Positions 8,511-16,012 of a stretch of DNA of 64,000 bases are shown piece after piece. Numbering within the stretch: position 1 is the stretch's first letter; each line of letters starts with the position of its first letter. Origin of the DNA: Betaproteobacteria bacterium (GTDB lineage: Bacteria > Pseudomonadota > Gammaproteobacteria > Burkholderiales > JACQAP01); the NCBI GenBank assembly GCA_016194905.1, contig JACQAP010000014.1, positions 62,001 to 126,000 of the forward strand, in the 5' to 3' direction. A model generated the notes under the pieces. That model was not told where the DNA came from and did not search any database. It was given only the letters and a program-made list of their open reading frames with translations. Made by a program: the position numbers and the translations under genes.

Positions 8511-9424
8511 ACGACGACCGGGCGCGACAGGTCCTGTCCGGGAAACAGCGCATCGAGCAGCTTGCGCAGCTGGTTGGCGGTGGCGGGTTGCAATGCTGCG
8601 CCGGGATGACGGACTTTGCCGGAGCCGATGGCGCCGCGCAATTTCAGAATTTCCTTGCGCACTGCCACGCCCGGCTGCTGTTCGAATACGATCAGCGGCA
8701 GGAAGCGCGCGTAGATTTCGCGCACCTTCTTCCAGTCCGCCGCGCGCGCCGCGCGCACCATCGCCGTCAGGGCTTCGGGGAATGCAAAGCCGGTATTGAA
8801 TCCGCTCGATCCGGCTTCGAGGTCGAACAATCCGTACAACGCGCCGAGACCGGTGAGCACCGGCACCTTGCGTTCCTTCATGCCGGCTGCGAGAGCGCGG
8901 ATCTTCGGGGCGGTGGGCACGGCCTCTTCCTTGATGCTCGCGACCCGGGGCACCTCGCGGATGATCCTCAATAACATCGCCGCAGTCATCTGCACCTGGG
9001 TCGAGGCCGGATGGTCCTGTGCCACGATCGGAATGTTCACGCCGTCGGCAATCGTTTTGTAGTATTCGACGATGCGATCGTCGTTCGGCACGGCTTCGGC
9101 ATGAGGCGTGACCATGACGGCTTTCGCGCCGAGTTGCTCGGCCATCTGCGAAAGCTCCCGGGCCGCGCGCGTGCCGCTGTGGCTGGCGCCGACAATGACC
9201 GGCATCGACCCGGCCGCGGCGACGGCGGTGCGGATCAGGGTTTCACGCTCGCCGTCGAGCAGGCGATTGGCCTCGCCGAGAACGCCGAGGATGGTGATGC
9301 CGTCGACGCCCAGAGCGCCGATAAAGCGCACCAGCCGGTCGAACGATTCCAGGTCGAGATTTTCATTGTCGTCGAAGGGCGTGGCCAGGATGGGAAACAC
9401 GCCTTCGAAATGCAGTGTATTCAT
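8507..9424 (-). CDS. Divergent DapA-family aldolase/lyase
   Basis: A 305-residue TIM-barrel protein of the dihydrodipicolinate synthase/N-acetylneuraminate lyase family. The Schiff-base Lys is Lys165 in VASIKEE. Other DapA catalytic positions are changed: the GTTGE loop reads GVLGEA (47-52) and the YNVPxRT segment reads QDHPAST (136-142), so the catalytic Tyr and the Thr pair are missing. It is therefore not expected to be DapA; a 2-keto-acid lyase or dehydratase is more likely. The start at 9424 follows GGAGAAA, and a longer upstream frame was discarded. It is divergent from the HpaI-type aldolase and converges on the SoxYZ-like gene with a 4-bp overlap of ends. Confidence 0.8.
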   Translation of the reverse strand: MNTLHFEGVFPILATPFDDNENLDLESFDRLVRFIGALGVDGITILGVLGEANRLLDGERETLIRTAVAAAGSMPVIVGASHSGTRAARELSQMAEQLGAKAVMVTPHAEAVPNDDRIVEYYKTIADGVNIPIVAQDHPASTQVQMTAAMLLRIIREVPRVASIKEEAVPTAPKIRALAAGMKERKVPVLTGLGALYGLFDLEAGSSGFNTGFAFPEALTAMVRAARAADWKKVREIYARFLPLIVFEQQPGVAVRKEILKLRGAIGSGKVRHPGAALQPATANQLRKLLDALFPGQDLSRPVVV

Positions 9425-9464
9425 TCGGGTTTCTCCGCGAGCGCGCATTGTCGGCCGCGGCATG

Positions 9465-9489
9465 CCCGCTGTCAAAGAGCGGGTACAAT
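9465..9489 (+). promoter_or_regulatory. Inverted repeat beside a -10-like box, aldolase promoter
   Basis: CCCGCT (9465-9470) and AGCGGG (9478-9483) form a perfect 6-bp inverted repeat with a 7-bp spacer. It directly abuts a TACAAT box (9484-9489), about 35 bp before the aldolase ATG and within the 99 bp between the two divergent start codons. This fits an operator covering a promoter; no good -35 box is seen. Confidence 0.35.
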
Positions 9490-9523
9490 CGCGCGTCGAC
9501 AAAACAATTATCGGGAGAAGCAA

Positions 9524-10288
9524 ATGGACATGCACCTCAATCAGCTCAAGCGCGCGCTGCGTGCGGGCCGCACCCAGACCGGGTGCTGGCTGAGCCTGGC
9601 GAGCCATGTATCGGCGGAGATCTGCGCTTCAGCCGGCTTCGACTGGGTTTTGGTGGATACCGAGCATGCCCCGTCCGACCTGCAGAACGTGCATCACCAG
9701 TTGCACGCGATCGCCGCCTATCCGGTCTCGACCCTGGTGCGCGCCTACTGGAACGACACCGTGCTCATCAAGCGCCTGCTCGATCTTGGCGTGCAATCCT
9801 TGCTGCTGCCTTACGTGCAGAGCGCGGAAGAAGCCAAGCGTGCTGTTGCGGCGGTACGCTACCCCCCCAAAGGCGTGCGTGGCGTATCGGCAAACTCGCG
9901 CGCCAATCGCTTCGGCCGGGTCAAGGATTATTTCGCGCATGCCAATGACGAAATCTGCCTGATGGTGCAGGTCGAAACGCGCGCAGCCGTCGCGGAGATC
10001 GAGAAGATAGCGGCGATCGATGGCATCGACGGCATTTTCATCGGTCCGCAGGATCTGGCCGCGGATTTCGGGCATCTCGGCAATCCGGGACATCCGGAAG
10101 CGCAGGCGGCGATGGCCGATGCGCTGACCCGCATCAAGAAGACCGGCAAGGTGCCGGGCATACTGGCCTTTGCGGAAGCCGATGCCAAACGCTGGATCGA
10201 GCACGGCGCGCAATTCGTCGCCGTGACTTCGGATCAGTTCCTGCTGGTGCGGGAGAGTGCCGCGGTCGCCGCCCGGTTCAAGACCTGA
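9524..10288 (+). CDS. HpcH/HpaI-family class II aldolase
   Basis: A 254-residue cytosolic metal-dependent aldolase of the 4-hydroxy-2-oxoheptanedioate or 2-keto-3-deoxy-rhamnonate type, cleaving a 2-keto-3-deoxy acid to pyruvate and an aldehyde. The family signature residues are present: His48 in VDTEHAP (base), Arg73, and metal ligands Glu151 (VQVET) and Asp177 (GPQDLAADFG). The ATG at 9524 is preceded by GGGAGAAG; the open frame extends upstream, but that part has no family match. Its natural substrate cannot be told from sequence. The divergent DapA-like gene and the following gluconate genes suggest sugar-acid breakdown. Confidence 0.88.
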   Translation: MDMHLNQLKRALRAGRTQTGCWLSLASHVSAEICASAGFDWVLVDTEHAPSDLQNVHHQLHAIAAYPVSTLVRAYWNDTVLIKRLLDLGVQSLLLPYVQSAEEAKRAVAAVRYPPKGVRGVSANSRANRFGRVKDYFAHANDEICLMVQVETRAAVAEIEKIAAIDGIDGIFIGPQDLAADFGHLGNPGHPEAQAAMADALTRIKKTGKVPGILAFAEADAKRWIEHGAQFVAVTSDQFLLVRESAAVAARFKT

Positions 10289-10303
10289 CAAGACCAGCAG
10301 TTC

Positions 10304-10544
10304 TTCACCGCAAAGACGCAAAGGCGCAAAGGTAACTCAAAGAAAATCACAAATGTGAATGTGAATGTTTATCGGTGCTCGTATTCATTCGGGTAGGGCG
10401 TCCTGTCAGAATCACGCGAATCTACGAGTGCCAGAACCCGGTAATTTTCTACCATGACTCGCGTAACGCGGGAACGAACGGAACTGCCAATCCATCCTTG
10501 TTTTCCTTTGCGTTACCTCTGCGCCTTTGCGTCTTTGCGGTGAA
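10304..10544. repeat. Palindromic interspersed element (MITE-like)
   Basis: The left arm 10304-10346 and right arm 10501-10544 are inverted copies of about 43 bp with about three differences. They begin with TTCACCGCAAAGACGCAAAG and its complement. The interior of about 155 bp has no coding frame of note. The whole lies in the gene-free stretch 10289-10681 between the aldolase and gluconate kinase genes. The AAAGGCGCAAAG type of sequence is known as a dispersed intergenic repeat in several proteobacteria. No transposase is present and no target duplication was identified. Confidence 0.65.
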
Positions 10545-10681
10545 GGTTTATTCAAGTCAGCGAAGGTATTGTTTCTTTTCGGCGATGCTGTCGGCCATGT
10601 AGCGGATGCCGCGCAGCCAGATTTGTCCGAATTGCTGCGCAGATCCACGGATTTCGTATACGGCGTTTTTCCGGACGCGAC

Positions 10682-11197
10682 TCATTTGTCCGAACCTGTC
10701 TTGCGCGCCGGTGATTCTTGCAGCCGGCGCAAGATCGAATCAGCGATCGAGTTTGGCGAATCATCGATATCGACACTGAGTGCATCCCGAGGCTCCTCGA
10801 GGGCGGCAAACTGGGATTCGAGCAGGCCGGCTTTCATATAGTGGCCTTTGCGGGCTTCCATGCGTTTGCGGATGAGTTCGAATTCTCCCCTGAGGTAGAT
10901 CCAGCGTATTTCCGCAGTCCCTTTTGAAAGCCGGTCGCGGTACGCTTGCTTGAGCGCCGAGCAGGCGAGTAGCACGCTTTCGCCGCGCGCGTCCCGTTCC
11001 CTAAGCATCGCATTCATCCGATCCAGCCATGGCCAGCGGTCTGCATCCTCGAGCGGAATGCCGTTGCGCATTTTCTCGATGCTGGCGGCGGAATGAAATT
11101 CGTCGGCATCGAACAGCGGCCAGCCCAGCTTCCCGGACAGAATCCGGCCGATGGTGGTCTTGCCGGCGCCGGACACGCCCATCAGGATGACGATCAT
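10682..11197 (-). CDS. gntK: Gluconate kinase
   Basis: A 171-residue cytosolic kinase that makes 6-phosphogluconate from gluconate. The P-loop is GVSGAGKTT (7-15). The DADEFHSAASIEKMRNGIPLED segment (positions 30-51), with its substrate-binding residues and the later LACSALKQAYRDRL, is typical of the GntK family. The start codon overlaps the stop of gnd in an ATGA junction, which rules out the much longer frame extending upstream. Together with gnd it forms a two-gene operon that moves gluconate into the pentose phosphate pathway. Confidence 0.93.
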   Translation of the reverse strand: MIVILMGVSGAGKTTIGRILSGKLGWPLFDADEFHSAASIEKMRNGIPLEDADRWPWLDRMNAMLRERDARGESVLLACSALKQAYRDRLSKGTAEIRWIYLRGEFELIRKRMEARKGHYMKAGLLESQFAALEEPRDALSVDIDDSPNSIADSILRRLQESPARKTGSDK

Positions 11198-12111
11198 TTT
11201 GGCTTCGTCGGTTGCACTGCGTGGCCGCCGAAGCCCGCGCGCATCATTGCCAGCAATTTTGAGGCGTAGTCGTCCTGTCCCTGGCTGGCGAAGCGCGCCA
11301 TCAGCGCCAGACTCATCACGGGCGCCGGCACGCCGAGTTCGATCGCTTCGATTGCGGTCCAGCGGCCTTCGCCGGAATCGGCGACGACCGGACTGATCGA
11401 CTCCAGCGCTTGCCCATTCTTCAGGAAATCGGCGGTCAAATCGAGCAGCCAGGACCGCACGACGCTGCCATGACGCCACATTTCAGCTATGGCAGCGAGG
11501 TCGAGGTCGAATTCCGATTTGGCCTTCATCATCGACAGACCTTCGGCGTAGGCCTGCATCATTGCGTATTCGACGCCGTTGTGGATCATCTTGACGTAGT
11601 GCCCGGCGCCTGCCGGCCCGCAGTGAATCCAGCCGCGATCCGGCGCGGGCGCGAGTATTTTTGCGAACTGTTCGACTTTGGCGACGGCGTCTTTTTCGCC
11701 CCCCAGCATCAGCGCGTAACCGTTGTCCAGCCCCCATACACCACCGGATACGCCGGCATCGACGAAGCCGACGTCGCGCTCGGCGAGCCAACCGGCGCGC
11801 CGCCGCGAATCCTTGTAGTTTGCATTGCCGCCGTCGACCAGCACATCGCCTTTGGCGAGCAGCTTCGCCAATGTCTGAAGGGCCTGCTCGGTGATCTCGC
11901 CGGACGGCAGCATGACCCACACGACTCGCGGTACCGGCAGTGCCGTCACCAGCGCGGTCAGTTCCGCGTGCGGCGTGACGCCGCTCTCCTGCGCGAGCGC
12001 GCTGCGTGCCACGGGGCTGACGTCGTAGGCGGCCACATGCACGCTCTTGCGTGCCATCCGCCGCGCCATGTTCGCGCCCATGCGTCCCAAGCCCACCATG
12101 CCGATCTGCAT
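11194..12111 (-). CDS. gnd: 6-phosphogluconate dehydrogenase (short form)
   Basis: A 305-residue decarboxylating dehydrogenase producing ribulose 5-phosphate. It has the N-terminal dinucleotide fold (MVGLGRMGANM), the GGNANYKDS and GVSGGVWG substrate loops, and the catalytic Lys/Asn region GHYVKMIHNGVEY. The length matches the short, usually NAD-preferring, type and not the 470-residue E. coli enzyme. It is the first gene of the gnd-gntK pair and is divergent from the MaoC gene, with 121 bp between start codons. Confidence 0.93.
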   Translation of the reverse strand: MQIGMVGLGRMGANMARRMARKSVHVAAYDVSPVARSALAQESGVTPHAELTALVTALPVPRVVWVMLPSGEITEQALQTLAKLLAKGDVLVDGGNANYKDSRRRAGWLAERDVGFVDAGVSGGVWGLDNGYALMLGGEKDAVAKVEQFAKILAPAPDRGWIHCGPAGAGHYVKMIHNGVEYAMMQAYAEGLSMMKAKSEFDLDLAAIAEMWRHGSVVRSWLLDLTADFLKNGQALESISPVVADSGEGRWTAIEAIELGVPAPVMSLALMARFASQGQDDYASKLLAMMRAGFGGHAVQPTKPK

Positions 12112-12232
12112 CTGTTGTCTCCATCGTGAATCGTTGATTGCCCATTGTCCCGGCTCGAATCGCCACGCGCAATGCGCACGCGCGGCGATTCCGGTACATT
12201 GCCGGCCTTAAGCGGCGCAAAAGGGGGACAGG

Positions 12233-12694
12233 ATGGCGCGGGTGGTGTTCGGCAGTATCGAGGAACTTGCCGGCAAAGCAGGCCAGGAAATCGTGGTCAG
12301 CGACTGGCTTGAGGTCACGCAGGAACGCATCGATCAGTTCGCCGATGCCACCGGGGATCATCAGTGGATCCACGTCGACGTCGAACGGGCGCGCCGTGAA
12401 TCGCCGTTCGGCGCGCCGGTTGCGCATGGATTTCTCACGATGTCGTTGCTGAGCCACTTCCTCAACGAGTCGCTGGAGTTCGGAAAATCGAAGATGGGCG
12501 TGAATTACGGATTCAATCGTCTGCGTTTCACCGCCCCGGTGAAAGCGGGCTCGCGTCTGCGCGCTCGCTTCAAGCTGAAAGAGTTCCAGCGCATCGAAGG
12601 CGGCGTACAGATGATCTGGGATATCGTGATGGAATGCGAAGGCGAGACCAAACCCGTGCTCGTGGCGGAGTGGGTGGGCCGGCGGTATGGCTGA
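12233..12694 (+). CDS. MaoC-family (R)-specific enoyl-CoA hydratase
   Basis: A 153-residue hot-dog-fold hydratase. The hydratase-2 signature is seen in FADATGDHQWIHVD, which holds the catalytic Asp and His, followed by PFGAPVAHGFLTMS. It probably hydrates a short or medium enoyl-CoA in the cytosol. It overlaps the following dioxygenase gene by 8 bp and leads a four-gene same-strand group that ends in an acyl-CoA dehydrogenase, which supports acyl-CoA catabolism as its role. Confidence 0.88.
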   Translation: MARVVFGSIEELAGKAGQEIVVSDWLEVTQERIDQFADATGDHQWIHVDVERARRESPFGAPVAHGFLTMSLLSHFLNESLEFGKSKMGVNYGFNRLRFTAPVKAGSRLRARFKLKEFQRIEGGVQMIWDIVMECEGETKPVLVAEWVGRRYG

Positions 12695-13472
12695 GCGATT
12701 TCCGGCCGTCTTTATATCCCATGGTGCCCCGACGCTCTCCATCGAAGCCAGCCCCGCACGCGAATTCCTGTCCGGATTGGGACAGTCGCTCGGCAAGCCG
12801 AAAGCGATCCTGATCGTTTCGGCGCACTGGGAAAGCGGCGAAGCCGCGGTCAGCGCGGCGGCCCGTCCCGAGACCATTCACGATTTCTTCGGCTTTCCCC
12901 AGGAGTTGTACCGGCTGGCTTATCCGGCGCCGGGAGCACCGGAGTTGGCATTGCGCGTGAGCAACCTGCTGGGTGGCAAAGGTATCGCTACGCACGTGCA
13001 TCCGACCCGCGGTCTCGACCACGGCGCCTGGGTGCCGTTGCTGCTGATGTATCCCGATGCCGACATTCCGGTCACGCAACTGACGGTGCAGCCGCCGCTT
13101 GGGACCGAGCATCATTTTCATCTGGGCGAAGCGTTGCGCCCGCTACGCGACGAAGGCGTGCTGATCCTCGGTTCCGGCGGCGCCACGCATAACCTTTATG
13201 AGTTCGGCCGCCATCGGCGCGATGCGCCGCCGCCCGCATGGGTAACCGGTTTTCAGGAGTGGCTCGCGCACACCGTCGAAAGCGGGAACACGGATGATTT
13301 TCTGCATTACCGCGAACGCGGGCCGGACGCCGCTCGCAATCATCCGAGCGAGGAACATTTCCTGCCGATCTTCGCGGCAGCCGGCGCCGGCAATCCGGAG
13401 GTCGCAGGCCGCCGCATCCATCGCAGCCATACCTTCGGCATTCTGGCGATGGATGCCTATCGCTTCGACTGA
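12687..13472 (+). CDS. DODA-type class III extradiol ring-cleavage dioxygenase
   Basis: A 261-residue member of the LigB/DODA superfamily, related to E. coli YgiD and plant DOPA dioxygenase. Metal ligands are expected in the N-terminal SHGAP motif (His12), in SAHWES and in GGATHNLYEFG. The LDHGAWVPL segment is the family's catalytic His region. It overlaps the MaoC gene by 8 bp and is followed by a thioesterase 12 bp later. Its aromatic substrate is unknown; family members cleave catechol-like rings, but physiological substrates are rarely established. Confidence 0.88.
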   Translation: MAERFPAVFISHGAPTLSIEASPAREFLSGLGQSLGKPKAILIVSAHWESGEAAVSAAARPETIHDFFGFPQELYRLAYPAPGAPELALRVSNLLGGKGIATHVHPTRGLDHGAWVPLLLMYPDADIPVTQLTVQPPLGTEHHFHLGEALRPLRDEGVLILGSGGATHNLYEFGRHRRDAPPPAWVTGFQEWLAHTVESGNTDDFLHYRERGPDAARNHPSEEHFLPIFAAAGAGNPEVAGRRIHRSHTFGILAMDAYRFD

Positions 13473-13484
13473 ACAGGATCCGCC

Positions 13485-13937
13485 ATGGCAAGACAGGAAT
13501 TCAGATTCGCCCACCGGCTGCGCGTGCGCTGGGCCGAGGTCGACAGGCAGGGCATCGTGTTCAACGGCCATTACCTGACGTATTTCGACGTGGGGATCAC
13601 CGAGTACCACCGTGCGCTCGGCTATCCCTATCCGGACGGACTGGCGCAGCACGGCACCGACCTTTATGTGCGCAAGGCTGAGGTGGAATACCACGCCTCG
13701 GCTGAGTATGACGATGAGGTCGACGTGTGTGTTCGGGTCGAGCGCCTCGGACGGTCCAGCTTCGACTTCCGGGTCGAGATCCATCGTGCCGACCAACTGC
13801 TGGTGAGCGGCAAGGTGGTCTATGTCAACGCCGATCCGGTCGCACGCCAGTCCGTGCCGCTGCCGGATTTTCTGCGCAATGCGATCAAGGCCTTCGAGCA
13901 TACTGCGCCGGCCGAGTTGAACAGCGCTCCCGCTTAA
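13485..13937 (+). CDS. Acyl-CoA thioesterase, 4-hydroxybenzoyl-CoA thioesterase family
   Basis: A 150-residue single hot-dog-domain thioesterase of the YbgC/4HBT type. The active-site helix region reads RWAEVDRQGIVFNGHYLTYF, in which the Asp of EVDRQG takes the place of the catalytic Asp in the common DTDxxGVVYHxNY pattern. It sits between the dioxygenase and the acyl-CoA dehydrogenase with gaps of 12 and 18 bp. It probably releases CoA from an acyl or aroyl thioester of this pathway. Confidence 0.87.
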   Translation: MARQEFRFAHRLRVRWAEVDRQGIVFNGHYLTYFDVGITEYHRALGYPYPDGLAQHGTDLYVRKAEVEYHASAEYDDEVDVCVRVERLGRSSFDFRVEIHRADQLLVSGKVVYVNADPVARQSVPLPDFLRNAIKAFEHTAPAELNSAPA

Positions 13938-13955
13938 AAACCTCAAGGAACAGCC

Positions 13956-15188
13956 ATGAATTTCGAATTTTCGGACAAGATCAAGGATCTGCAGAAAAAA
14001 CTTTCCGCTTTCATGCAGGAGCATGTCAATCCGCGGGAGGCGCGCTTTTTCGAGGAAATAGCGGAGAACCGCGCCAAGGGCAATGCCTGGATTCCGACGC
14101 GCATCGTCGAAGAGCTTAAGCCGAAGGCCCGCGCCGCCGGCCTCTGGAACCTGTGGCAGCCCAAGGACCACGGCGGGGCACTGACCAACCTCGAATATGC
14201 GCCGCTGTGCGAAATCATGGGACGGAGCAGTTGGGCTCCGGAAGTGTTCAACTGTTCGGCTCCCGATACCGGCAACATGGAAGTGTTGCTGCGCTACGGC
14301 ACGCCGGAGCAGCGGAAGCAATGGCTGACGCCTTTGCATAATGGCGAAATCCGCTCGGCCTTCCTGATGACTGAGCCGGAAGTGGCTTCGTCGGACGCGA
14401 CCAATATCCAGTGCCGCATCGAGCGCCAGGGCAACGAGTACGTCGTCAACGGCCGCAAGTGGTGGTCGTCCGGTGCCGGCGATCCGCGTTGCAAGATCTT
14501 CATCGTGATGGGCAAGTCCGATCCGGACAGCGCAGATCGCCACAGACAGCAGTCGATGATTCTGGTGCCGGCAGACGCCAAGGGCGTCAAGGTCGTCCGC
14601 TCGCTCAGCGTGTTCGGTTATGACGATGCGCCACATGGCCACATGGAAGTGACACTGGACAACGTGCGCGTGCCGGCTTCGAACATGCTGCTGGGAGAAG
14701 GCCGTGGCTTCGAAATTGCGCAGGGCCGCCTCGGACCCGGCCGGATCCACCATTGCATGCGCATCATCGGCCAGGCCGAGCGTGCATTGGAACTGATGTG
14801 CAAACGCCTGAAGAGCCGGGTTGCTTTCGGCAAGCCGGTGGTCGAGCACAACCTGTGGCACGAGCGCATTGCCGAATCGCGTCTGATGATCGAGCAGGCG
14901 CGGCTGCTTACGCTCAAGGCGGCCTACATGATGGATACCCTTGGCAACAAGGAAGCGAAGGCGGAAATCGCCATGATCAAAGTCATCGCGCCCAATATGG
15001 CGCAGCAGGTCATGGACTGGGCGATACAGGCGCATGGCGGCGGGGGCGTGTGCCAGGACTTTCCGCTGGCGATGATGTACAGCCACAATCGCACCCTGCG
15101 GCTCGCGGACGGACCCGATGAGGTTCACCGCAACCAGATCGCGCGCCTGGAATTGAAGAAATTCGAGGACGCCAAACCGCACCGCTGA
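13956..15188 (+). CDS. Acyl-CoA dehydrogenase, ACAD10/11-like
   Basis: A 410-residue flavoprotein that desaturates an acyl-CoA at the alpha-beta bond and passes electrons to ETF. Family features are [15 protein letters not shown], the flavin-contact WWSSGAGDP strand, the RxxFGK motif (SRVAFGKPV) and the C-terminal [13 protein letters not shown]. The long N-terminal helical domain and the [13 protein letters not shown] loop resemble ACAD10/11-type enzymes. It is the last gene of the MaoC-dioxygenase-thioesterase group. The substrate chain type cannot be given. Confidence 0.9.
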   Translation: MNFEFSDKIKDLQKKLSAFMQEHVNPREARFFEEIAENRAKGNAWIPTRIVEELKPKARAAGLWNLWQPKDHGGALTNLEYAPLCEIMGRSSWAPEVFNCSAPDTGNMEVLLRYGTPEQRKQWLTPLHNGEIRSAFLMTEPEVASSDATNIQCRIERQGNEYVVNGRKWWSSGAGDPRCKIFIVMGKSDPDSADRHRQQSMILVPADAKGVKVVRSLSVFGYDDAPHGHMEVTLDNVRVPASNMLLGEGRGFEIAQGRLGPGRIHHCMRIIGQAERALELMCKRLKSRVAFGKPVVEHNLWHERIAESRLMIEQARLLTLKAAYMMDTLGNKEAKAEIAMIKVIAPNMAQQVMDWAIQAHGGGGVCQDFPLAMMYSHNRTLRLADGPDEVHRNQIARLELKKFEDAKPHR

Positions 15189-15363
15189 ATTTCCCTTTTG
15201 CGCGCACAGCTGTGCTCGGCGCACGCACACGATGCCGGTTCCAGAAATGATTGCTGCACTGCAATCGCGTTTCAACATGTGGATATTGCATTGCAACATC
15301 CGAATCCCATGCTCTCATCGTTTGGAATCTCGATTTCGATGATTCCGCAAGCAAAAGCACGTA

Positions 15364-15398
15364 CCCCGCAAACCCAGTCCTGGTGCGGGTTTGCGGGG
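15364..15398. repeat. Perfect 12-bp stem-loop upstream of iorA-like gene
   Basis: CCCCGCAAACCC (15364-15375) and GGGTTTGCGGGG (15387-15398) are perfect complements around an 11-nt loop. No T-run follows on either strand, so a standard rho-independent terminator is unlikely. The hairpin lies in the 360-bp gene-free region 15189-15548, 176 bp after the acyl-CoA dehydrogenase stop. It may protect an mRNA end or be a protein-binding palindrome. Confidence 0.5.
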
Positions 15399-15488
15399 TG
15401 CGGGCAAATTGCGCGAAGGGTTCTTTCGGACGCCTGAACAATGTAGGGTAAAGAGTTGTAAGGCAGTTTTTATTCGTGTATTTTGGCC

Positions 15489-15513
15489 GGCGTAACTATC
15501 TCAGTGTTACGCC
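15489..15513 (+). promoter_or_regulatory. Operator-like inverted repeat before the molybdenum hydroxylase genes
   Basis: GGCGTAAC (15489-15496) and GTTACGCC (15506-15513) form a perfect 8-bp inverted repeat with a 9-bp spacer. A TATAAC box follows at once (15515-15520) and the ATG of the next gene is 35 bp further on. The arrangement suggests a regulator site over the promoter of the two-gene hydroxylase operon. No regulator gene is adjacent. Confidence 0.5.
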
Positions 15514-15548
15514 TATAACTTCATTCCTCACCAAGGGGGAGTTCTGCA

Positions 15549-15998
15549 ATGAAAATCTCGTTCAACGTAAATGGAAAGAGCACGAGCGTGGATGTCGCGC
15601 CGGACACGCCGCTGCTTTGGGTACTTCGCGACACTCTGGGCATGACCGGCACCAAGTTCGGTTGCGGCAAGGCGCTCTGCGGCGCCTGTACGGTGCATCT
15701 GAACGGCCAAGCCGTGCGCTCCTGTCAGACCTCCATCGGTTCCGTCTCCGGCCAGAAGGTGACGACGATCGAAGGCCTCGGCGGCAATCACAAGGTGCAG
15801 AAGGCATGGGTCGCACTGGACGTGCCGCAATGCGGCTATTGCCAGCCCGGCCAGATGATGTCGGCCTCCGCATTGCTTGCTACCAACAAGAATCCCTCTG
15901 ACGAAGATATCGACGCTTTCATGTCCGGCAACATCTGTCGCTGTGGCACCTATCCTCGGATTCGCGCGGCTATCAAACAAGCCGCGAAGATGGCCTAA
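15549..15998 (+). CDS. 2Fe-2S subunit of an IorA-type molybdenum hydroxylase
   Basis: A 149-residue electron-transfer subunit of the xanthine oxidase family. It carries two [2Fe-2S] clusters: the plant-ferredoxin-like one with Cys39, Cys44, Cys47 and Cys59, and the helical one with Cys95, Cys98, Cys130 and Cys132 (CGYC and CRC). It closely resembles the alpha subunit of isoquinoline 1-oxidoreductase and aldehyde dehydrogenases of that type. The start has a GGGGGAG ribosome binding site. The catalytic subunit gene follows after 14 bp. There is no FAD subunit gene, as expected for Ior-type enzymes, which use a cytochrome acceptor. Confidence 0.93.
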   Translation: MKISFNVNGKSTSVDVAPDTPLLWVLRDTLGMTGTKFGCGKALCGACTVHLNGQAVRSCQTSIGSVSGQKVTTIEGLGGNHKVQKAWVALDVPQCGYCQPGQMMSASALLATNKNPSDEDIDAFMSGNICRCGTYPRIRAAIKQAAKMA

Positions 15999-16012
15999 GG
16001 GGGAGATGACAA

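Noticed and set aside
11483-12877. 464-residue minus-strand ORF across gnd and maoC
   Set aside because: It reads out of frame through gnd and antisense to the MaoC gene; Arg-rich low-quality sequence.
13143-15299. 718-residue minus-strand ORF opposite the thioesterase and acyl-CoA dehydrogenase
   Set aside because: His/Arg-rich antisense shadow of three well-supported genes.
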